A DNA stretch of 64,000 bases from Dipylidium caninum (Eukaryota > Platyhelminthes > Cestoda > Cyclophyllidea > Dipylidiidae). Shown in pieces: positions 12,769 through 24,400 of this stretch; within the stretch, counting starts at the first letter, position 1, and every line of letters begins with the position of its first letter. Position numbers and translations under genes: made by a program. A model generated the notes under the pieces. The model ran no database searches and was not told the DNA's origin. It saw only the letters and a program-made list of their open reading frames with translations. The stretch covers positions 1 through 64,000 of the forward strand of contig QEYB01001497.1 of assembly GCA_017562135.1 (NCBI GenBank). The letters are read 5' to 3'.

Positions 12769-13995
12769 GCTTCTACCTCCTCAGATTGTCACCCAACATA
12801 ACCACACGTCGAAAGGTGCGGTTTATATACACACCTCACTGTGAACTACGCCCCTCTCACTTGTACTTCTCGAATCTGATACATCGCCATCGGCCCAATA
12901 ACGAAGCAAGTGTGTACAGAGAGGTAGAGAGGTAGTATATTCGATGAGCACGCGCCACCGTAGCCGTAACCGCCACCGTGACAGTGGAGTAGGCGTCATG
13001 AGATAATTTGAAGACTCTCTTATCTTTTTCTCTAATTCACTTTAACGGCATTCGGTGACGCGAGGTAATCTAGAACACACTTCTTCGAACAGACCGGAAT
13101 ATGGGTGGAGAAATTGAAGTATACGAGAACGCCAAAAGGCGGGTACAGTAAATAGAGCGGTGCCTCAGTAGGCATTGACATTTGACGGTACACAGTTGAC
13201 AAGTTGAGAGTGGAAAAGGAGGACCAAGTGGAGGCGTATCAGTGGTCAAGTGGATGAAGCAGGTAGGAGGAGGGAATTGGAAGAGAAGATTGCAAGGCTG
13301 AGAGGAATGAAAGGGAGTTGGACGAAATGTCTGACAATAGTGAGGAGAAGGGGAAGTCACCTGTGCTATGCTATGTTATGCTATCCTATCTCACAATGAA
13401 CATCACTGCCATGGTGGCGTGCACTTCCATCTCCATGGGCGACGACGAGGACGAGGACGAGGGACGAGGACGAGGAGAGGGCGAGGACGAGTATGAGAGA
13501 AGGTGAAAGTGTTCGAGTCCTGGCAATGTGTGGTCTGTGCGGTGGAGAGGTTGAGACTTGGAGGAAGGGGATGTGCATCGACAGGTTCCCTACATGCCAG
13601 AGTTAGTGACGATAGCTGAGACGAGATAACGGAAGAATAGATGTGCCCAGGGAAGGCGTTAATTTGCCTCCAACCTGCAGTAGGACACATGGAATGCACA
13701 GATAAAAGAGGGAGGAGGTGGCATACAAAATGCTTTTCACATGGGAAATGCGGCGAAAGCTAGATGAATTGAGGAGACAGACATAGCATGTGCTGCATCG
13801 GTAGAAGCATTTGGAGTTTGAATAGAGGGACAGTGATAGTTATATGGTGGACTGGCCACTTAGCCGAGTCTGAATTCCTCAGTGAATGAGCACTTGTACG
13901 CGAAATCCACTTGCTTGCACTACTGTATACGGTTGAGGTAATGTGGCATGCTCTTGTCTCTCATCTTCAAAGTTCCAAGAAACGACCGACAAGGA
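12769..13995. other. Intergenic flank upstream of SLC1 copy B
   Basis: No gene supported. Homologous to the flanks at 4.05-5.2 kb and 25.2-26.1 kb. Contains a GAC/GAG-rich tract at about 13,440-13,500 and the CTATG tract at 13,364-13,389. Confidence 0.6.
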
Positions 13996-14037
13996 GAGTA
14001 AATTATGACATCTACTGATGGTGGACGTGGAGTGTTG

Positions 14038-14867
14038 CGACGTGGTGGCTGGGATGGTGTCGATACTTGTCGATCTTCTGGTATGCTCTCTCCGCGATGT
14101 CCATAAACGAGATGGAGGGAGTGATGTTCTGTGCGGAGACGAGAAACACGTCGTCGGGAGGTGAGGCGTCGTCGGGTCCATTTGCAGGAGGCGAGCTGGA
14201 TGTGCTGCCCACATGGTGAGTTGTGAGTTAAATGATGCCACTAGAAATGAGTGAGTAGGGATGGTTGTTAGCGTCTGCACGTGTGACAGAGAGGCTGAGG
14301 TAGGCGAGTTAGTGAGTCAGTGAGTGAGTGAATGAGTGAGTGAGCGAGTGAGTGAGTGAGCGAGTGAGTGAGTGCGTGAGAAGTGAGTTAGCAGTGAAAG
14401 TTGGGTTAAGGTGGCGTTGGTGTGAGTCGAGTAGAAGTGGGTAGTAGTTGTAGAGAAGGTGGATGGGGTGTTGAGATGGATGGGAGAGTCGGTGGGTTGC
14501 GGGAGGGTTAGGTGAGGTGAGGTGAGGTGAAGTGAGGTGAGGCGGGGTGAGGTGTGCTCGGGAATGTGGTGAGGTGAATGTGACGGACAGAAAGGGGCAA
14601 GTAGTGTCGAAGTGGAAGACATGTGGGCGGGTAGGTGGGTGGGTGGGTCGGTGGGTGGGTGGATGGGTGATTTCGGGACGTATTTGTGGTTGCGAGGTTA
14701 CTTGACATTGAAATATCGTTTTGTGTAGCATTAGCGGAGACGAGTTTTTGAGGTCGAGGGGGATGATGTTCGAGACACGTTGGCAGGAATATGGCGACAT
14801 CTTCGCCCTGGTGGTAATGCCATTTGTAATAATGACATTCTGTGTTACGTTCGCCTGCGGTTCATGA
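14038..14867 (+). pseudogene. ABCG 3' fragment, second copy, 5'-deleted
   Basis: Duplicate of the last two ABCG exons of unit 1. The internal exon is cut at its 5' side: similarity starts at 14,038, where unit 1 has position 7,061, and the exon runs to its donor after 14,215. The last exon (14,729-14,867) is complete and ends with the same TGA. The exon carrying YFLAKVVCEVLPL is missing. A 42-base stretch of unrelated DNA (13,996-14,037) sits at the junction. About 25 unrelated bases also replace sequence just upstream of the last acceptor. Without its 5' exons it cannot encode a transporter. Confidence 0.85.
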
Positions 14868-17697
14868 ACATATGCGGAACTTGAAAGACCCCTTCATTTT
14901 TGCTACTCGCCTCTCCCCTCTTTTCCCTTCCTCTCGTCCCGTCTCGTCTTGTCTCGTTTCGTCTCCTATTCGCTTCACTCTAATTTCCTTTCTCCTCTCG
15001 TCTACTATCAATTACTCTCGTCTTCTGCTCCCCAGTCTGGTTTATTTCGGAGATTTGCACTCCCATCACTATATTTCCTGTTTACTTCTACGATGGGCTT
15101 CGCGTCCTCCGTCTTTCCATTGTTGATGATCTCTGTGAGGTATGCGATTCACCCAAGCAAGACGGTAGACGGCGCACAATCGTTTTGTAGGCATCGGGAC
15201 TTAAAACTGGAAATTTTTTGTTCTTTGTCTCTAATTTAGGTAGTTTGCGAATTGCTGAAATGCGTATAGTTGACCAAACTGCGTAATGTTTGTTGGGATG
15301 ACCTTACTTGCTGTGCAGTAAGACGTGGCCGCAAGTGACCTTTCTGAAGGGATCATTTCTCTCTTGAAGGTGTCGCAATTTGTCGCCGTTATTCTATTTT
15401 TTAAAAATTATGTATGTGCGTTAGTAAGCACGTGGCCTTGTTACTGGGTGCGGCACCTCCGTTCTGCCATACCCTTTTCCCTAAACCATTTTCATTGGTG
15501 CTCGTTTTTACGTCAACATTCTTTAAACGAGATATATTTTTTTCTTTAAGAGACGACAATTCTCGCACTCTCCGAGGCATGCACGTTTTGGTATATCTTC
15601 ATACTTAGCCTAAATCCCTTGCCAAAATTCGTTTACTTCCCTTATTATTCATTTACGCCAAATGCGGGAGATTCCGTTTTGTAACTTCGAGTAACCCTCT
15701 TTTAGCCCATGAAACTCTAGTTACCAGATAATTAGAGCACCCAAGTGGCCTTGCTGAAGTTTATATTGCTCCTGTTTATGTCCCTCTTTGGGTGCACTTC
15801 GAGAGGCATGGTTTTATGTGACTCAAACCAAGATTCTTTGTTACATCGAGATTGGATATGGCTTAAAGCAGGTCTACCGTCGTGCCAATCACTCAGGATT
15901 AGGTTCAAAAAGTATATCACAGTACAGATTATCTGGAGTTGGTTTAAAGTGTTTTGAGTAATACATTTCGGCTCTTTCACTTTCTTTTACGTGGTAATGA
16001 CAAATTAGATGTATGTAACATATTAACATGTGGATTTAACGACTTTTGCGCACAAAGCTCCGTGGTTGATAAGACGCCCGCGTTTTAGGCTTCTGACCAT
16101 TGATTAGATGAACCCGCATTAAGTAATTCTTGTCAGAACTGTATGTTTAAAAGGGGATATTAAATGTAGATGAATTGATGAGTAGGGAGGTGGTTTAAGA
16201 TGAAGTAGGTGGGGAATTCGGGGGTGGGACATAACGTTGACTGGAGAAGTGTTGAGAATCACATATAATTGATTAGGGAAAACGTGGAAATTAAATGAAC
16301 CAGATGCTTAAACTGCCAAGGAGAGGCGGTTGTTAGACTCAGAGGTCATATGCACCCGCATGTGGTGACAAGCCGTTGAACCAATCGTTGGTGTCGCGAG
16401 ACGAAATACCATGACACATGACCCCTACGCGTCATGTACGCGTCTGTACCTGAAAGCCGCATCAACTGCTGAAGCCGTAAATACTTACGTCAGTAGTGAT
16501 ATTTTTCGACAGAGAGTAGAGATAGTGGGGGGTAGAATAAAACCGTAGCATTATACCTCTTTCGGGACTGTGACAGGAATTCGCACGTGGCGAGGGTTGA
16601 AATCATTCAAACGAGTGATCACTACTACACCTTTGTCATACATTTGAGTCGCAAACACTTGAATGAATGGAGTCCATAAAACCAATGAAATGGGGGCTGA
16701 AGTCTATCGCATTAAGATGAATGTGAAACACAGTTTGGAAAATCTCATTTTCATTGCTCACTGTGGTAAGGAGGAAGAAGCAGCTCAAGAATTGAGAGTG
16801 TGTTACCTTCCCGTCTTGAACGATTAATGTATTACAAGAAAACTGAATGCCTCCCAGCCGATTTCCTTATATGTATTTTCTTTTCTTTTGCCTACATTAT
16901 CAACTATAATCTACTTGTTAGGTAGTACGCTCACTATACAATTTTCCACATTAACCTGCACAGCCTAAGATGGTTGAGTAGCGCAGCGCTTTTGGTAAAG
17001 GATTTCCATAGATGTAGACTTAGAGGTGACGATAACGCAAAAGGTGGCCGTATTCGTAGGTGATCGAGCATACTTCCCGTTTGCTATGCAGCAAAAATTT
17101 AGTTGAATTCGTGTAGATGGAACGCTATGGTGAAAGAAAGAGAATTTACATAATCTTTACTAGGATACGCTTTCACGAGTGAAGATTTTATGCACTTTTA
17201 CTGCCTCAAAATAAATTGCGTTTGGACTCAATCGTCCTCCTACTAGCCAAAGTATCGCACCTGTGTTCCAGAATGTTGTGGTGAAATTCCAAATACTGAA
17301 AGAATAATTTAACATAGTTATTACCAATGGAGGCTTATTGTCGATGAGGGTTAATTGACACCGGCTCCACTAAGTCCCTTTGGGAGTAGAAAATCATCCA
17401 AGTAAAAAGGGGATTTACATTAGGAATACGCATAAATTGAGGTGCTTGACTTGTGATAAGACCGAGTTATATTGGAAAGAGGCTTTTCCAAAGTCTTTAG
17501 TCAAGGTATGGACTCAGAAAATCATGATGCCTTCCTCTTTTCTGTATCTTGCATCAGTTACCCATAACGAGTAAAAGGTTAAAAAGCAAGTTAGGCAAAT
17601 TACTAAAATTCAAAGGAGAGAGAAGAGAAAAAAGGAGAGGTACAAGAAATGGAAATTTATATCATATATTTCAAACTATTTAGGGAAGAATGACAGT
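14868..17697. other. Gene-free stretch
   Basis: The first 300 bases are the pyrimidine-rich 3' flank of unit 2. The rest is unique AT-richer DNA with only short, unconvincing open frames. No repeat, RNA gene or coding exon was recognised. Confidence 0.6.
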
Positions 17698-20479
17698 CTA
17701 TATGATGGTAGTATCTATTTTCAAATCCACTTCGGTTTCTGTCTCTGCTTGTATTTCTTCTTCTTCATCCATCTCACCGTTGACATCCTTCATGGAGACA
17801 TGATACACGAAGGCTGTGCAGTACATGTGTGAGAGGACAATATTGCCAGATCTGAGACGATCGCTGTAGGTGAACCAGAGTTTGACATGATGAAGTCGAG
17901 GGGAATGGAGGTGAGGGGTTATTTTGTGGTACAAAGAAGCACTCACTTGAGCCACTCCACAGCGTAGAGGATGGAAATTATTTCAGAGTTGAGTCCGATT
18001 GAGTTTAGGATTGTAATTGCTGCAATGACGCTGGCGCTGGGGATGTTGGGGAGAGCGGAGACATAGGCAGTGGTGAGAATTCTGTATAGAGAAAAAAGAG
18101 TAGACGAGAAGGTGATGGAGAAGGAGGCGAACAAAACGGATTTGACCATTACACCACTATGAGGACTTTGCCAATGTCGAGGTGGACGCTGGAGATTTGA
18201 GCGACGTAAAAGACAGCGGCAATTATGAAGGAGGCAGAAGCGTCGCTTTTCATTGTGCCGGCTATTGGGAGGACGAAGCGAGAAATGGATTTCGGTATCC
18301 CGTAGGAGTCGGACGCATCGTAGCACTTAGGCAGGGAGACGAGTCTACAGGATGTCAAGTGCTGTTTAGACGAGATGATGTAGAGGTGGTGAAGAAGGCA
18401 TAGAGTGTGTTACGTACGCGGAGGTTGTTGCAAAGCCGATGAAGTAAGGAGGGAGGCATAACGAAAGGATGCGGAGGGGATTCTTGCAGAGGCAGACGAG
18501 AGAAAGGAGGAGGATGAGGAGGTGAGTAATACAACTGACAATGTTGAGGATGATAAAAAAACCCAGTGACTTGAAAGTATCGGTCAGATTGTCAACATTG
18601 GAGATAGAGCTCATCACCATGAACATGACGCAGACGGGAGTAATGCTGGGGAAGGCAGACAAGGCTGCAACTTATGAACAGGTCGTCCTCCAGTTGGCAG
18701 AAATGAATTATGTGACGACTGACTTACAGGAGAAATTTCTGCATGAGAAGCATAACAACCTCCCCGAGAGATGTGAAGAATTCCCTGAATGCGACTCCTT
18801 TCTCTTTCGCCGCATTAGTGGCCATACCGAAAGCTACGGAGCAGAAGAGGACCCCTAGTGAAGAGAAAAGGAGTGAGGCAGTGTAGTTGACTGAAGGAGG
18901 GAGACAAGGTATATTCGCTCAGGTGTTTTGGAACTGGGACTAAGTCAGAAAACCACTGAGAGTGACGCTTGTGGGAAGTAGAAGAAGGAATATAAAAGTA
19001 ACTTATTACCGAAGTGGACAGTCGTCTAGGGATATCACAGCTTTAAGTTAACACAAAATAACTAACCGATCATGTTCGTACCACTAACGGGGACACTAGT
19101 GTAGTACGTTTCATTGTGCTCATTCCTTCGTGGGTGATCAAAATCAGTAGCAGACTGAAAGAGAGAAGATGGTTGGCGTGAGCGTTTTGCCTGCACACCT
19201 AAAGGAGGCCACGCGTTGCGACTGCAGTCGATGGTGAAATGTTAGGTGTGAGTGCAGTTGTTGTGGTGGCTCAGAGGCGCTAGGCGAGACCTTTTGCCGG
19301 GTGGATGAGAGGGGAGAACTTACCTGAGAAAGAGTCAAATTGACAAGGTTGTCGGGGAAGATATTTCTAGAAGGGCGTGGGGTGGTTCAGAGGACGGGAG
19401 GGAAAGTTGTATAAGTAAAATGGCCATAAAAAAGAGGGCGACGGAGGAGGGGAGGAGGGGAGGAGGGGAGGAGTGTCGGTGATATGAGGAGAGACTCAGA
19501 TCGTTAAGAGATGTGAACTCACAAGAGTAGGTCTCGGAAGATGTAGGATATCTTGACATTGTCACTTGGAGCAGGCTCACTTATTTCTCTCGGAATATCC
19601 CTGGTTGCGCCTACAATGGCATAGCATGAGTGCCAAATCATCGCCACCGACAGGCCGTCTGTGTGTTTGCCTACTCGGTGAATCTTGAAAGAAGTCAGGC
19701 TAGCACATCCCTCCGTTAGTGTGCAAGAGGAGAGGAGCGAGAGAATGAGAATTAGAGGAAGAGGGAAGAGGGAAGAGGGAGAGAGAGGAAGAGAAGGCGG
19801 ATGACAGTGAGTGAGGATGTCAGGAGGAGCAGTCTAGACAGGGAAAGGGTGGCAAAAAGGGTCTGCCTGTGGTCACTATGGAGGAGGACTTAGCTTGCCT
19901 ACCTGGTCGGATGATGTAAACGTAGGCAAGGCCAATTAGGGTGCAGACGAGGTTGCACGCGAGGATGTAGGCAATCGTGACACCACTGACTTTGCCGTTC
20001 TCCTTGGGGTTCAGAGTGGCAATGACTGTGGACGGAGGGAAATGGAGGAAGTGTAAGTGGCGTGAGGGGTGGTAGGATTGGAGGGAATTTGCGGAGAGGA
20101 CAGAGAAGTGAGAGGCGAGGTTGGGGGCAACGACCGTATTCGAGTCTCACCGGTGATAATGTTGGCCGTGATAATTGGGAGAATGGTGAGTTGAAGTATT
20201 CGGATGTAGAGTTTTCCGGGCATATCTGCAGGGGGAGAGGGAAAGGAGTGAGTTGTTCCAGCTGCAGGGGTGAAGGCATGCCGGGTAAATGGTGCAAGAC
20301 AGACCTAGCCAGAGTTTGGCTTGAGTGTTTAAATTGGCTTTTTGGAGAGCGAAACCTACACCAAATCCAATGGCAACGCCAATTATTGTGGTGATCATGA
20401 ACCAGTTGTTCGTGAAGCCTTTGACTATCTTCTTGCCCCTTCCATGTCTTGTGGTCGAAGTCGCAGTCATGTCTCTCAT
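17698..20479 (-). CDS. SLC1-family amino-acid-transporter-like protein, copy D, divergent and intact
   Basis: Eleven in-phase exons: 20,305-20,479, 20,151-20,225, 19,903-20,025, 19,523-19,610, 19,324-19,366, 19,067-19,154, 18,728-18,854, 18,418-18,645, 18,153-18,344, 17,947-18,081 and 17,698-17,863. They give 479 residues. Most exon lengths equal those of copy B (75, 123, 127, 228, 192, 135). One exon of copy B is split here by an intron at 19,155-19,323. Family landmarks are MPGKLYIRILQLTILP, LNPKENGKVSG, NIFPDNLV, GTNMIGVLFCSVAFGMA, LCKNP and SRFVLPIAGTMKSDAS. The protein ends with AVEWLK (Lys codon spans the exon boundary), then DRLRSGNIVLSHMYC and an acidic tail rich in Glu. It shares the loss of the NMDGT motif and of the TM8 Asn and Asp with copy B. 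Base-level divergence from copies A-C is much greater than among those three, so it is an older duplicate that kept an open frame. Confidence 0.92.
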
Positions 20480-21426
20480 CCACTATGCAATCTTTGCAAG
20501 TGTACTGCTGCTAAGTATTGGATGGCTCCTTTATCCCTCCTCTTATCCAATTATTAGCTCCTTTATGTTGAAAGCCTGAAGGTCACTCTGCGTATAATCT
20601 CGCGGGTGTCTTACGCTATGTATGGCCAACTTGACATCGCCACGCACACTCCAAGTTCACGAGATAGGGTTGCTTAACCTTACGGTGACCTCTTTTTACC
20701 GTTAGCAGGACCTTGAAACAACAAAATAGAAGAATATTTTCTTGTCTGAGACACGTTTTCAGTCGTGATCCTATTGTAGTGTCATCCACAACAAAGAGAT
20801 GGGTTTCTAACCCATAGGGTGTAGGAAGAACTTTGCATATATAAAGAATGTCGATAAGTCGACAGCAAGAATGAGTGTAACATATTGGGACGCAGACGCA
20901 TGTCGGAGACACTTTCGCTGCAGGATGAAAATGTCAAAAAGTTGGCGTCGTTGTGGGCCAGGGTGAGTTGACTGCACCAGCGTCAACGGTGGTTGAGTGG
21001 GTTCACATCGTCATCGAACGGGTTTACGGGGCGCGTCGGTTACGTCAGAGGGCCTTCGTGTGCACCATGTCGTGTCGGTGTCATGAGGAGCAGGTATCAG
21101 TTGCCACAATCTTCCCACCCCACAATACTCCACAATGTGCCGCCAACGCCTCCCACTACCCGTCAATGTGCACTGCCTCCTGTGGACTTTGGAGCAGCAT
21201 GGGAGGCGGGCAGTTGGTTGAAGGTGGACGAAGTGAACGAGTGAGTGAGTGAGTGAGTGAGTGAGTGTAGGATGAAAGCTGTCTGGGTAGGAGGGAGACA
21301 TCGTATGGAAACATGGCTCGCGAGAACGGTTGAGGCTGCCATGACGTAGATAATGGGGAGGTGAGAAGAGGTGGAGCATGGGGCAGGGTAGAGGGGCAGC
21401 TGGGCCAAGGTGATTGTTGGCCCCCG
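20480..21426. other. Spacer between SLC1 copies D and C
   Basis: No gene supported. A GTGA tetranucleotide run lies at 21,238-21,268. The sequence joins repeat unit 3 abruptly at about 21,427. Confidence 0.6.
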
Positions 21427-24400
21427 AGGGGGGAGTTCTTCATGACCCCAACAGTCAATTTTCGGTGTGGGAGACGACAAGGTTGACTGTGATTGCAACA
21501 TGCACTAAATGCCACAAGCACAGTAGGTGCGGGAGCATCAATCGAATTTATCCCATCACGCGTAGTTGGCATCTCGCCAGGAGTTACGGGGTACGCAGAT
21601 GGGTGTGCCAACGCAAGAACCATTTATTCATGAAGTAGGGTCGAGACCCACCCAAAGTCGACATGAGCACTGCGAGACAGCAGCATTAAATGTCATAACG
21701 GTGCCAAAAGTGTTCATAGAGTATGGTTTTAAAGACCTCAGTGTTGAAAGTCTGATTGGCCACGTGCGATGCAATGGTGGAGTTGCAGGAGGTTAGGCAG
21801 GACAAAGTAGACGGTCTATGGACGCTGTGAGGAGTTGGCGTGGCCGCTACGATTTTACGTCGACGTGTCGCGACAAGTGCCTTCCTACTGTGTTTGGGTT
21901 GGTTGGGTGGGCTGGGGTGGGTGGAGCGGGGGTGGAGTGCCTGTGGCGGTGTATAGGCAAGTAATTAGGTGGGATGAAGTATGGTCAGGGGGTCGAGGCG
22001 CAGAGAAGCAGTCATCTACCCTGTCTAATTCAAGACGAGTGACAAATGCTCCCATTCGACAAGTTGGCAGTTGATTCGACGTAGGTCCAAACCCTTTACA
22101 CGTCGGTAGTGAGCTGTGACAGTAGCGACAAGTCGTCTTACTTGCTAAACGACACCACTACATGATGTTATTTCAGATGCTTTGTGGTGTACTACCTCGC
22201 CACGACTTGAAGGACTCCGAGATCTTTCCTTACTTTCTTCAATCTTCACACTCCACGCGTCCCTCCCCCACCAGGTCGACTTGGCAACTGACAGCCAAAA
22301 GGAATTTACAGACTACGGTGTGGTACATGGCGTAGTGAAAGAAGTTGCATGTTTGAAATGTAATACAAAATAGTGGAAGGTACAGGAGTTGGAAGGAGGT
22401 AAGACGAAGTAAAGAGGAATCGAGTAGCGTAGGATCACAGAGTCAAGTTACTCTTTCTCATCGTCAAATGATTTCGAGTATTTCTTGTCTTCAATTACAT
22501 CGTCACTTCCTTTACCATTGGCTACATAGTAGGTGAATACGGCACAGTAGAGATGTGAAAGGGCAACGCTTCCCGAACGTAACCGGTCACTGTGAGAGGG
22601 AAAAATGTGTTAGATGAGACAACGCCAGAGACTGTTACGAGGTCAGAGTTGGACCCTTACTTGATCCACTCCACAGCGTAGAGTAGAGATGCTCCCTTTT
22701 CGTTTACTCCTATTGAACCCAAAATTGTAATGACTGCAACCACACTGGCGCTCGGAATGTTCGGCAGTGCTGTCACGTAGGCGAAGGACAAAATTCTAAC
22801 CGAAAGAAGATATGAGTCTAGTGGGATGACTGTGAACGGGATGCACATTAAATGGGTGATGCGGTGGAACCTACATCACGATGACGACCTTGCCAGCGTC
22901 AAGTTCCACTCCCTCCTGTTGAGCGACGAACAAACAAGAGGCAGCAATGAACACCGCGGATGCATCACTCTTCATGGTACCAGCAAATGGGAGCACGAAA
23001 CGTGAAATTGGCTTTGGAATGCCAAATTTGTCACAGGCGATGAAGGCTTTGGGTAAGCAGACCACCCTGGAAGAAGTAGTCACATGTGAGATCAATGGCG
23101 AGGTTATCGAGAAGGAGCAGAGACGGAGAGAAAGGCAATGAGGTGGAGAAGAGGAGGAGGAAGATCAGAAAGGACATAGAAGAAGATGTCAAGCGTGTTT
23201 GCAGAGTGATGAACTCACGCGCTGGTAGTTGCGAACGCGATGAAGTAGCTGGGGAAGGCGTACTTGAGGATGCCGAATGGGTTTTTGCACAAAACAACAA
23301 TGCTGAGAAGCAGGAAGATGAAGTGAGTAAGTTGTCCGACGACGTTGAGGAGGACGAAGAATCCGAGGGAAACGAAGGTGTTGGCGATGTCCTCCACTTC
23401 TGCAATGGAGCTCATCACCATGAACATGACACCGACGGGTGTTACCCTGTTGGGAAAGACGAGTTGAGTGAGTGTTGATGTGAAATGTGGCGGTGAAGGG
23501 GAGAGAGGCATGCGATGCGAGATGGTGACAGGGAGAGGGTAGTGGGTGTTGGTGTGGTGCTGCCATGGCAGACGTAGATTGGAGAATGGACGGAGTCGCG
23601 TGGTGAGTGAGTTGTGATGGGAGACGCAGTGGGTGGGTGCGCTGGATTGGAACGTTACTTTTGTGTGCATTGGGTAGAATGCGTAAGACGAGTGGTGTGG
23701 TGGTCGAGGGCACGTGAAAGGCTCGACGCGGAGCTCGTGTGACGATCACTCGTGATCACCATGTGATGAGCGACTTGACGTGAATGAAGGGAACTTACAG
23801 GAGGAACTTTTGCATCAACGTCATGACTACTTCGCCTAGAGACTCGAAGAACTTTTTGAACGGTTTCGCCCTTTTCCTTGGCGGCGTTGGCGGCGATACC
23901 AAAGGCCAGGGAGCAGAAGAGGACGCCTAGCAAAGGAGGGAAATAGGCCCTTCATCAATGGGGTGATGGTGATCCTAGTCTGAGGTAAGGTGGTGATAGG
24001 AAAAGTTTGGTTAGGAGAGAGTTGGCTGCGTGAAAGAGAGCAATGAGCACGAGGGGAATAGTTGTTGTGTAGACTCATCACCTACCAATCATGTTTGTCC
24101 CGTCTGCGGTCACAGCAGGGTAGGTCGTTTCCTTTCTTTCATTTGTGGTGGGATGGTCGAAATCTGTTGCTGCTTGGAATAGTGTGACTCCGACAATATT
24201 GTCTGGAAAGATATTCCTACAAATGCCGTTGACGAGTAGTAAGGTTTGACAAAGGGAAAAGAGGATGCAAATGAAGCGCAGCGGTGGATGGGAGGAAGGA
24301 GGAGTTGGAGAAGGCTATGAAAAGCAAATACACGTCGAATTTCTAATGGGGAAGGGGTAGACTCACAATAATAGGTCTTTGAAAATATAGGATATCTGGA

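Larger units (their letters stand above)
8577..15170. repeat. Segmental repeat unit 2: SLC1 copy B plus truncated ABCG copy
   Basis: The left edge is sharp: similarity to unit 3 begins at GAGTTCTTCATGACCCC (8,580 and 21,428). The right edge is where similarity to unit 1 stops (about 15,170, against 8,165). Relative to unit 1 it has lost about 1.8 kb (positions 5,265-7,060 of unit 1) between the SLC1 flank and the ABCG exons. Confidence 0.85.
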
